This document shows positions 23,691-29,667 of a stretch of 31,118 nucleotides of DNA, one piece after another. Position 1 is the stretch's first letter. Each line of letters opens with the position of its first letter. The position numbers and the translations under genes are program-made. The notes below the pieces were generated by a model that made no database searches, had not been told where the DNA came from, and saw only the letters and a list, made by a program, of their open reading frames with translations. The stretch is from NCBI RefSeq assembly GCF_035942955.1, contig NZ_DASZCQ010000182.1, positions 1-31,118 of the forward strand, read 5' to 3'. The DNA is from DASYTH01 sp035942955 (lineage in GTDB: Bacteria > Actinomycetota > Actinomycetes > Mycobacteriales > Pseudonocardiaceae).

Positions 23691-24869
23691 TCAGTAGGTC
23701 GGGAGGGTGGGATCGATCTCGCGGGCCCAGCCGAGGACGCCGCCGCCGACGTGGACGGCGTCGGCGAAGCCGGCCTTGTGCAGCGCCGCCAACGCCTCGG
23801 CCGACCGGGCGCCGGACTTGCAGTGGAGCACGATCTGCTTGTCCTGCGGGAGGTCGGCGAGCGCCTCGCCGGACAGGATGCGGTCCTTGGGGATGAGCGT
23901 CGAGCCGGGGATGCGGACGATCTCGAACTCGTGCGGCTCGCGCACGTCGATCAGGGTGAAGTTGTCGCCCCGGTCGAACTTCTCCTTGAGCTCCCGCGGG
24001 GTGATCGTGCTCCCGGCGGCCGCGGCGGAGGCGTCCTCGGAGACCACGCCGCAGAACGCGTCGTAGTCGATCAGGCCCTCGATCGGCTTGCTCTCCGGGT
24101 CCTTGCGGATGCGGATGGTGCGGTAGGTCATCTCGAGGGCGTCGTACACCATCAGGCGGCCGAGCAGCGGCTCGCCGATCCCGGTGAGCAGCTTGATCGC
24201 CTCGGTGACCATGATCGAGCCGATCGAGGCGCAGAGCACGCCGAGCACGCCGCCCTCGGCGCAGGACGGCACCATGCCGGGCGGCGGCGGCTCCGGGTAC
24301 AGGTCGCGGTAGTTGAGGCCCTGCCCGTTGGGCGCGTCCTCCCAGAACACGCTGACCTGGCCCTCGAACCGGAAGATCGAGCCCCATACGTACGGCTTGC
24401 CGAGCAGCACCGCGGCGTCGTTGACCAGGTAGCGGGTGGCGAAGTTGTCGGTGCCGTCCAGGATCAGGTCGTAGCCGGAGAACACCTCGAGCGCGTTGTC
24501 CGAGCTGAGGTGCACCTGGTGCAGGTTGACCGTGACGAACGGGTTGATCTCGGCGATCGAGTCGCGCGCCGACTCGGCCTTGGGCCGCCCGATGTCCGAC
24601 TGGCCGTGGATGACCTGGCGCTGCAGGTTGGACTCGTCCACCACGTCGAACTCGACGATGCCGAGCGTGCCCACGCCGGCCGCGGCCAGGTAGAGCAGCG
24701 CCGGGCTGCCGAGGCCGCCCGCGCCGACCACGAGCACCTTGGCGTTCTTCAGCCGCTTCTGCCCGTCCATCCCGACATCCGGAATGATCAGGTGGCGGCT
24801 GTACCGGGCGACCTCCTCCTTGGTCAGCTCGGCGGCCGGTTCAACGAGCGGCGGCAGGCTGCCAGCCAT
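23691..24869 (-). CDS. moeZ: MoeZ: adenylyltransferase/sulfurtransferase (ThiF domain plus rhodanese)
   Basis: 392 aa from ATG 24869, with GAGGAG 5 nt upstream; in-frame codons further upstream are poor starts. The N-terminal E1-like ThiF domain has VVGAGGLGSPALLYLAAAGVG (ATP binding) and the acidic FDVVDESNLQRQ region. PSCAEGGVLG carries the conserved Cys region. No CXXC zinc pairs are seen, unlike MoeB. The C-terminal rhodanese domain has LIDVREPHEFE and the active-site Cys in HCKSGARS. It adenylates and thiolates ubiquitin-like sulfur carriers (MoaD, CysO, ThiS-type) for molybdopterin, cysteine and thiamin. It is the counterpart of Rv3206c. The molybdenum cofactor it helps make is needed by the nearby NasA. 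Confidence 0.94.
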   Translation of the reverse strand: MAGSLPPLVEPAAELTKEEVARYSRHLIIPDVGMDGQKRLKNAKVLVVGAGGLGSPALLYLAAAGVGTLGIVEFDVVDESNLQRQVIHGQSDIGRPKAESARDSIAEINPFVTVNLHQVHLSSDNALEVFSGYDLILDGTDNFATRYLVNDAAVLLGKPYVWGSIFRFEGQVSVFWEDAPNGQGLNYRDLYPEPPPPGMVPSCAEGGVLGVLCASIGSIMVTEAIKLLTGIGEPLLGRLMVYDALEMTYRTIRIRKDPESKPIEGLIDYDAFCGVVSEDASAAAAGSTITPRELKEKFDRGDNFTLIDVREPHEFEIVRIPGSTLIPKDRILSGEALADLPQDKQIVLHCKSGARSAEALAALHKAGFADAVHVGGGVLGWAREIDPTLPTY

Positions 24870-24968
24870 CGGCTCCTCCTCTGGCGACGTCCGGACATCC
24901 CCAGTGTCCTCGTAGTCAACGCCGCGCTCCCACTCCGGTCTTCCGCGGTCCCACATACCGGAACGCGG

Positions 24969-25979
24969 TCAGGTCCCCGGTTTGGCCAGCGGGTTGGGCC
25001 AAGCGTTGGGCTTGCACGTCTTCCCGTCCGCCTCGACGGGATCGCGGTTGCGGACCGCGCGGTTGAGCTCGGCGACGAAGTTGTTGGCCACGCCGAAGGT
25101 CTGCTGCATCATCACCGGGGCCAGCGCGCCCTCCTCGGCGCAGCCGACGTGGCCGTTGTTGAACGCGTGGCCGATCTCGTGGTTGATCGCGTACTGGCGG
25201 TAGGTCAGGATGTCGCCGCTGAACGCCACCGCGCCGCGCACCCAGCGGGCCAGGTTGATCAGCACGCGCGACTCGCTGCGCCGGAAGCAGGACGACTCGT
25301 ACCGGATCGCGAAGCCGCACTTGTCCGGCCGGTGCACGGTCTGCGGGGCGGCCAGGCTGATCCGGATGTCCGGGGTGCCGCCGTCGACCCGCTGCACGGA
25401 CACCTTGCCGTCGCCGGTCCAGCCGCGGGGGTCGAGCAGGGTCTGGTCGATGAGCTTGGCGAACGCCTCGTCACCGCCGTAGGACGACGGGTCGATCCCG
25501 TCCTCCACCTCGACGGTGTAGGTGTACAGCTTGCCGCCGGTCCCGACCCGGGCGCCGGCGCCCGGCACGACGTGCCAGATGCCGGCCGCGGCCTCGGTGT
25601 ACGGGCCGCCGTTGGGCAGCTCGGCGGTCGGGATGCTCACGTCCACCGGCTCGGCGGGCAGCTCGGTGACGTCCGGCGGCTGGCTGGTGTCGGTCTGCGC
25701 CTCGGGGGCGAGCGCGGCGTCGGGGCCGCTCTGGTTGCCGGCGGCGCGGGCGCCGACCGCGTCCTTGCCGACGGTGTCGAGGACCACCAGGACGGTCAGC
25801 ACGAGCAGGATCGGCAGCGCGTAGATGCGCCAGCCGTAGGTTCGGACCAGCCGCGCCACACCGCGGCGGGGCTTGCGGCCGCCGCGCCGGCCGGCCGGTT
25901 GCCTGGTCTGCTCGGGTCGCCAGGAGGCCCGCAGGGGCTCAGTCTCGCGCTGCGCTCCGGTCTGGGGCCGACCACTCAC
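24969..25979 (-). CDS. DUF3152 protein, membrane-anchored, metzincin-like zinc motif
   Basis: 336 aa from GTG 25979 (VSGRPQTGAQ), chosen because the conserved PLRASW region follows at the expected distance; ATGs at 26000 and 25997 are alternatives, and none has a good ribosome-binding site. A basic cytoplasmic N-terminus is followed by one transmembrane helix (residues about 57-75, RIYALPILLVLTVLVVLD), a low-complexity linker, and an extracytoplasmic domain. That domain contains NHEIGHAFNNGH followed by VMMQQ: an HExxHx5H spacing plus a downstream Met, as in metzincins. Cys in RPDKCGF, SSCFRR, HVGCAEE and GKTCKP could form two disulfides. It is the counterpart of Rv3207c, 99 bp upstream of moeZ. 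Peptidase activity is inferred. Confidence 0.85.
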   Translation of the reverse strand: MSGRPQTGAQRETEPLRASWRPEQTRQPAGRRGGRKPRRGVARLVRTYGWRIYALPILLVLTVLVVLDTVGKDAVGARAAGNQSGPDAALAPEAQTDTSQPPDVTELPAEPVDVSIPTAELPNGGPYTEAAAGIWHVVPGAGARVGTGGKLYTYTVEVEDGIDPSSYGGDEAFAKLIDQTLLDPRGWTGDGKVSVQRVDGGTPDIRISLAAPQTVHRPDKCGFAIRYESSCFRRSESRVLINLARWVRGAVAFSGDILTYRQYAINHEIGHAFNNGHVGCAEEGALAPVMMQQTFGVANNFVAELNRAVRNRDPVEADGKTCKPNAWPNPLAKPGT

Positions 25980-26029
25980 GCCCACAGCGTGCCACATCAC
26001 CCGCTGAGGGGAGCGTCAACTCCACCCGG

Positions 26030-27001
26030 TTACCAGCTGTCACCCTGCTCCCACATACCGAGCACGGCCCTGGCCACGGTGACCGGCCGCTCCATCTGCG
26101 CGACGTGCCCGGTGCGCGGCAGCACGAGCAGTCGCGCCCTTGGCAGCATGCGGGCCAGCCGCGGCGCCTTGCGCACCGTCACCAGGCGGTCCTCGGTGCC
26201 CCACACGACGAGGGTGGGCATGGTCAGCCGGGGCGCGATCGCCCACAGCGACCGCGCCCTCGGCACCAGCCAGGCTCGGAACAGGCCGGCCGCGCTCATC
26301 GTCAGCGCTAGGCCGGCCCACTTCATCGCGGCCCGCTCGGTGGCCTCCTCCTCGGCCTCGGCCAGGCGCGACTCCGGGATCTGCGACGGGTCGGCGAAGC
26401 ACAGCCGGATCAGCTGCATGGCCCGCTCCCGAGGCGGCATGGTGGCCAGCGCCCGGCGCACCCGCGGGCCCACCACCGGCAGGAACAGCAGCGGCAGCCG
26501 CGGATCGGACAGCCGGCGCAGCGACGGGCGCAGGTCCGGCACGGCCGGAGAGATCAGCGTGAGCGAGCGCACCTGATCGGGATGCTTGGCGGCGTAGAGC
26601 ATCGAGATCGCGCCGCCCATCGAGTTGCCGAACAGGTGCACCGGCCCAAGGTTCAGCCCGCGCAGGAATCGCTCGAGCGTCTCGGCGTGCGCGTCGAGCG
26701 AGAACGTGTACCCGCGTACGGGCTCGGACCGGCCGAAGCCCGGCAGGTCGATCGCGATCCCGCCGGCGTGCCCGGACAGCTGCGCGGCCAGGTCCGTCCA
26801 GTTGGTCGCCGAGCCGCCCAGCCCGTGCACGTACACGGCGGTGATCTCGCGCGGCCCCGGCGTGCGCCGCACGTGCAGCGTCACCCCGCCCGCGGTCACC
26901 TGCTCCCCCGGCCACGGCGGGATGGACTGGTCCAACTCGGGCAGCTCCGCCTCGGACAGCGGAACCCGGGTCAGCGGTGAGAAACCCGCGCTCGTCGTCA
27001 T
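26030..27001 (-). CDS. Alpha/beta-fold hydrolase
   Basis: 323 aa from ATG 27001. The oxyanion region VHGLGGSATNW, DLPGFGRS, the nucleophile elbow GNSMGG, the acid residue in VVWGTEDRLV and the base in RTGHVAQME give a complete Ser-Asp-His triad. A cap domain of about 100 residues (PAVPDLRPSLRRLSDPRLP... to ...RAWLVPRARSL) sits between the elbow and the acid. There is no signal peptide, so it is cytoplasmic. The substrate is unknown; the fold suits ester, lactone or C-C bond hydrolysis. It is divergent from a TetR gene, with a palindromic operator in the shared 104-bp region. There is no Shine-Dalgarno sequence before the ATG. Confidence 0.88.
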   Translation of the reverse strand: MTTSAGFSPLTRVPLSEAELPELDQSIPPWPGEQVTAGGVTLHVRRTPGPREITAVYVHGLGGSATNWTDLAAQLSGHAGGIAIDLPGFGRSEPVRGYTFSLDAHAETLERFLRGLNLGPVHLFGNSMGGAISMLYAAKHPDQVRSLTLISPAVPDLRPSLRRLSDPRLPLLFLPVVGPRVRRALATMPPRERAMQLIRLCFADPSQIPESRLAEAEEEATERAAMKWAGLALTMSAAGLFRAWLVPRARSLWAIAPRLTMPTLVVWGTEDRLVTVRKAPRLARMLPRARLLVLPRTGHVAQMERPVTVARAVLGMWEQGDSW

Positions 27002-27017
27002 GGCGACCAGTCTGCCC

Positions 27018-27047
27018 CGATTACCCTTACCGGCAAGTAAGGTCTAA
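27018..27047 (-). promoter_or_regulatory. Hydrolase promoter with palindromic operator shared with tetR
   Basis: On the minus strand: TTAGAC (27047-27042), an 18-bp spacer, then TAATCG (27023-27018). The palindrome CTTACCGGCAAGTAAG (27026-27041) fills the spacer, just as in the lipase promoter at 21020-21035. On the plus strand TAAGGT (27038-27043) overlaps the same palindrome and could serve the TetR gene, so autoregulation is plausible. Confidence 0.5.
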
Positions 27048-27105
27048 CTCACCCGCACGGGTTGGTGACCCCGCCCGGGGCCGGTCGAGCTGGTGGGAGG
27101 CGTGA

Positions 27106-27747
27106 ATGGCGGAGACGATCGAGCACAACGGGCAGGCCGGGAGAGGTGCACGGCTGCCGCGCACGGCGCGCCGCGCGCAGTTGCTCGCCGCGGCTCAGGA
27201 CGTCTTCGCGTCCAACGGCTACCACGCGGCCGGCATGGACGAGATCGCCGAGCGGGCCGGGGTCAGCAAGCCGGTGCTCTACCAGCATTTCCCCGGCAAG
27301 CTCGAGCTGTACCTCGCGCTGCTCGAGACGCACGTCGACGAGCTGATCCGGCGGGTCACCGACGCGATGGAGTCGACGACGGACAACAAGACGCGGGTGC
27401 GCAACGCGGTCGGCGCGTACTTCGACTTCGTCGACGGGGAGAGCCAGGCGTTCCGGCTGGTGTTCGAGTCCGACCTGCGCGGCGAGCCGGTCGTGCAGGA
27501 CGCCGTCGAGCGGGCCACCGAGGCCAGCGTGCGGGCGATCACCGCGACGATCACCGCGGACGCCGGGCTGGACGAGGAGCGGGCCCGGCTGCTCGCGGTC
27601 GGCCTGGTCGGGGTCAGCCAGGTGGCGGCACGGGCCTGGCTGGCCGACCGGCGCCCCATTCCCAAGGAGGAGGCCGTCGCGCTGATCTCCAACCTGGCCT
27701 GGAAGGGCATCGGCGGCGGGTTCCCGCTGCAGCACCCGCATGACTGA
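27106..27747 (+). CDS. TetR family regulator (Rv3208-like)
   Basis: 213 aa from ATG 27106, with GGGAGG 5 nt upstream. The N-terminal TetR helix-turn-helix is clear: RRAQLLAAAQDVFASNGYHAAGMDEIAERAGVSKPVLYQHFPGKLELY (residues about 22-70). The C-terminal ligand/dimer domain includes AYFDFVDGESQAFRLVFESDLRGEPVVQ. It is divergent from the alpha/beta hydrolase, and the palindrome at 27026-27041 sits in their promoter region, the usual layout for a TetR repressor controlling itself and its neighbour. The ligand is unknown. The neighbourhood corresponds to Rv3208 in mycobacteria. Its last 8 bases overlap the next tetR. Confidence 0.9.
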   Translation: MAETIEHNGQAGRGARLPRTARRAQLLAAAQDVFASNGYHAAGMDEIAERAGVSKPVLYQHFPGKLELYLALLETHVDELIRRVTDAMESTTDNKTRVRNAVGAYFDFVDGESQAFRLVFESDLRGEPVVQDAVERATEASVRAITATITADAGLDEERARLLAVGLVGVSQVAARAWLADRRPIPKEEAVALISNLAWKGIGGGFPLQHPHD

Positions 27748-28405
27748 GCCGCGCAAGGGCGACGCGCGCCGCGACCGGTGGCGCTCACACCGGGAGGCGC
27801 GGCGCGCGGAGTTCGTCGACGCCGCGCTGCGCGTGCTCGCCACGCACGGCCCCGACTTCGGCATGGAGCACGTCGCCGCCGCGGCCGGCATCACCAAACC
27901 CGTGCTGTACCGCCATTTCACCGACAAGGAAGACCTGATCGTCGCGCTCGGCCAGCGCGGCACCGAGCTGCTGTTCGACCGGCTCATCCCGGCGCTGAAC
28001 AACGTGGAGGCACCGATCCCGCGCATCCGGCGCAGCCTGGTCGCATACTTTTCGGTCATCGAGGAGCACCCCAACCTCTACCGCCTGCTCATCCGCCGCC
28101 CCATCGGCCGGGACGTGGTGGCCGAGGACAAGGAGCTGATCGGCGCCGCCCTGAGCCGGGTGCTCGGCGGCTACCTGCGAGCGCTCGACGTGGACCCCGC
28201 CACCGCCGAGCCGTGGGCACACGGCATCGTCGGCATGGTGCAGAACGTCAGCGAATGGTGGCTGGAGCGCCGCACCATGAGCCGCGACGCCGTCGTCGAG
28301 CACCTCACCCAGAACATCTGGTTCGCCATCGACGGCATCGCCCGCCAGAACGGCCTCGTGATCGACCCCAACAAGCCGATCGAGGTCACCAGGATCGCCA
28401 ACTGA
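27740..28405 (+). CDS. Second TetR family regulator
   Basis: 221 aa from ATG 27740, overlapping the first tetR by 8 bp, so the two are translationally coupled. DNA-binding domain: RRAEFVDAALRVLATHGPDFGMEHVAAAAGITKPVLYRHFTDKEDLIVAL. The C-terminal domain (SLVAYFSVIEEHPNLYRLLIRRPIG... and WWLERRTMSRDAVVEHLTQNIWFAIDGI) differs from that of its neighbour, so this is not a recent duplicate. The recognition helices (GVSKPVLYQHF and GITKPVLYRHF) are close, so the two might read related operators or form mixed complexes; that is conjecture. It converges with the DUF3107 gene over a 106-bp C-rich gap in which I see no convincing terminator. Confidence 0.9.
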   Translation: MTEPRKGDARRDRWRSHREARRAEFVDAALRVLATHGPDFGMEHVAAAAGITKPVLYRHFTDKEDLIVALGQRGTELLFDRLIPALNNVEAPIPRIRRSLVAYFSVIEEHPNLYRLLIRRPIGRDVVAEDKELIGAALSRVLGGYLRALDVDPATAEPWAHGIVGMVQNVSEWWLERRTMSRDAVVEHLTQNIWFAIDGIARQNGLVIDPNKPIEVTRIAN

Positions 28406-28511
28406 CCGCGATCCCCACCCCGCCAACCACCAGCCGCCAACGCAACCCGACCACCAGCCAAAGCACCGCGCCCTTCACCCCCGGCCCCGGGGCCCCCGAC
28501 CGCCGCCCGTC

Positions 28512-28736
28512 TTACGTGGCGAAGCCGACCCGGCGGGCGTCGGCCTTGCCCACCTCGACGTAGGCGACCCGGCCGGACGGAACCACGAACCGTGCGCCCT
28601 TGGTGTCCACCATGACCAGCGTGCCCTGCGGGTTCTTCAGCGCGTCGTTGACCAGCGCCTCGACCTCGTCCGGGGTGAGGTCGCTGTTGAGCACGATCTC
28701 CCGCGCGGTGTCCGCGATCCCGATCTTGACCTCCAC
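28512..28736 (-). CDS. DUF3107 protein (TB9.4-like), 74 aa
   Basis: From GTG 28736, with GGAGG 6 nt upstream. The sequence MEVKIGIADTAREIVLNSDLTPDEVEALV...LVMVDTKGARFVVPSGRVAYVEVG is typical of this short actinobacterial family (Rv3208A/TB9.4 in M. tuberculosis). It is full length and soluble with an alpha/beta pattern. The function is unknown. It lies 46 bp downstream of the ferritin-like gene on the same strand, with its own ribosome-binding site. Confidence 0.9.
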   Translation of the reverse strand: MEVKIGIADTAREIVLNSDLTPDEVEALVNDALKNPQGTLVMVDTKGARFVVPSGRVAYVEVGKADARRVGFAT

Positions 28737-28782
28737 GCCGACCTCCGCAGCACGAGCAATTACTGGAGCAACAAGACGAACA

Positions 28783-29475
28783 CTAGCCGAGACCCAGTGC
28801 GGTCATCCGCTTGCCGTGCTGCTGCTGCAGCCGGCGGAACAGGGCGGCGATCCCGGCCAGGTCCCCGGCGCCGGCCACGATCAGCTCGGCCAGCCCGTCC
28901 CGCTCGGCGACCACGTATTGGGCCTGGGTCAGCGCCTCGCCGAGCAGCCGCCGACCCCACAACGTGAGCCTGTCACGGACCGCCCGGTCGCGATCGATCG
29001 CCGCGCGGACTTCGCGCTCGGCGAACGCGGAGTGCCCGGTGTCGGCGAGCACCTCCAGCACCAGCCGCCTGGTCGGCTCGTCGAGCCAGCCGGCCACCTG
29101 GGCGTAGAAGTCGGCCGCGAACCCGTCGCCGACGTACGCCTTGACCAGCGATTCCAGCCAGGAGCGCGGCGCGGTCGATGCGTGCCAGGTGTCGAAGTGG
29201 GCGATGAACGGGCGCATGGCGTCCTCGACGTCGATTCCGCGCTCGGCCAGGAACCGCTCGATCTTGGTGTAGTGCCCGATCTCCGCGCCGGCCATCGCGG
29301 ACAGGGCGGCCCGGCCGGCCAGCGTGGGCGCGCCGCGGGCGTCCTCGGACAACCGGTCGAACGCGGCCAGCTCCCCGTAGGCGAGCACGCCGAGCAGGTC
29401 CACCACGCCCGGCTCGATGGCCGGCTTCCGCTGCTCGGGTGTGATATCCGCCGCCGCAGGCGTGTGCTCGGTCAT
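28783..29475 (-). CDS. Ferritin-like fold protein, MiaE_2-like
   Basis: 230 aa from ATG 29475. The helices carry Glu/His positions of a di-iron-type four-helix bundle: GELAAFDRLSEDA, AGAEIGHYTKIERFL (ExxH), then later DTGHSAFAEREV. It matches the actinobacterial 'ferritin-like fold-containing' family related to tRNA hydroxylase MiaE (PF13794, Rv3210c). Whether it hydroxylates tRNA or does something else is not known. There is no Shine-Dalgarno sequence; TACTCT (29487-29482) lies 6 nt before the ATG, so the mRNA may be leaderless. It is divergent from the DEAD-box helicase. Confidence 0.87.
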   Translation of the reverse strand: MTEHTPAAADITPEQRKPAIEPGVVDLLGVLAYGELAAFDRLSEDARGAPTLAGRAALSAMAGAEIGHYTKIERFLAERGIDVEDAMRPFIAHFDTWHASTAPRSWLESLVKAYVGDGFAADFYAQVAGWLDEPTRRLVLEVLADTGHSAFAEREVRAAIDRDRAVRDRLTLWGRRLLGEALTQAQYVVAERDGLAELIVAGAGDLAGIAALFRRLQQQHGKRMTALGLG

Positions 29476-29481
29476 GCCGGC

Positions 29482-29487
29482 AGAGTA
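29482..29487 (-). promoter_or_regulatory. Possible -10 of a leaderless ferritin-like transcript
   Basis: TACTCT on the minus strand fits TANNNT. It ends 6 nt before ATG 29475, which would put the first transcribed base on or next to the start codon. Confidence 0.45.
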
Positions 29488-29505
29488 TCTGCCTACCGTC
29501 GCAGG

Positions 29506-29511
29506 TAGACT
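29506..29511 (+). promoter_or_regulatory. Possible -10 of the DEAD-box helicase gene
   Basis: TAGACT on the plus strand fits TANNNT; no clear -35 is present at 17 bp. The imperfect palindrome CTACCGTCGCAGGTAG (29493-29508) overlaps it and lies between the two divergent -10 elements. A start near 29518 would give a leader of about 150 nt before the likely start codon. Confidence 0.35.
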
Positions 29512-29667
29512 CGTCAGGACGCCCCCGTTGCGGTGCGCGTCAGAGAGGGTGCGTGCACGCCATCGCCGGCCCTCCCGCGCCACACCTGGAACCCACCAGG
29601 CGCACGGACGCGGTCGAGCGGCCCTTCAAACGGCAGTGCGCGCGAGGAAACGAGAGAGGCGATCGCA

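Noticed and set aside
23187..26576. 1129-codon open frame on the plus strand across the repeats, moeZ and the DUF3152 gene
   Set aside because: It spans several real minus-strand genes and the repeats; its composition is that of a shadow frame.
28406..28511. Terminator between the second tetR and the DUF3107 gene (GGCCCCGGGGCC)
   Set aside because: The palindrome has no loop and no T-tract follows; not convincing.
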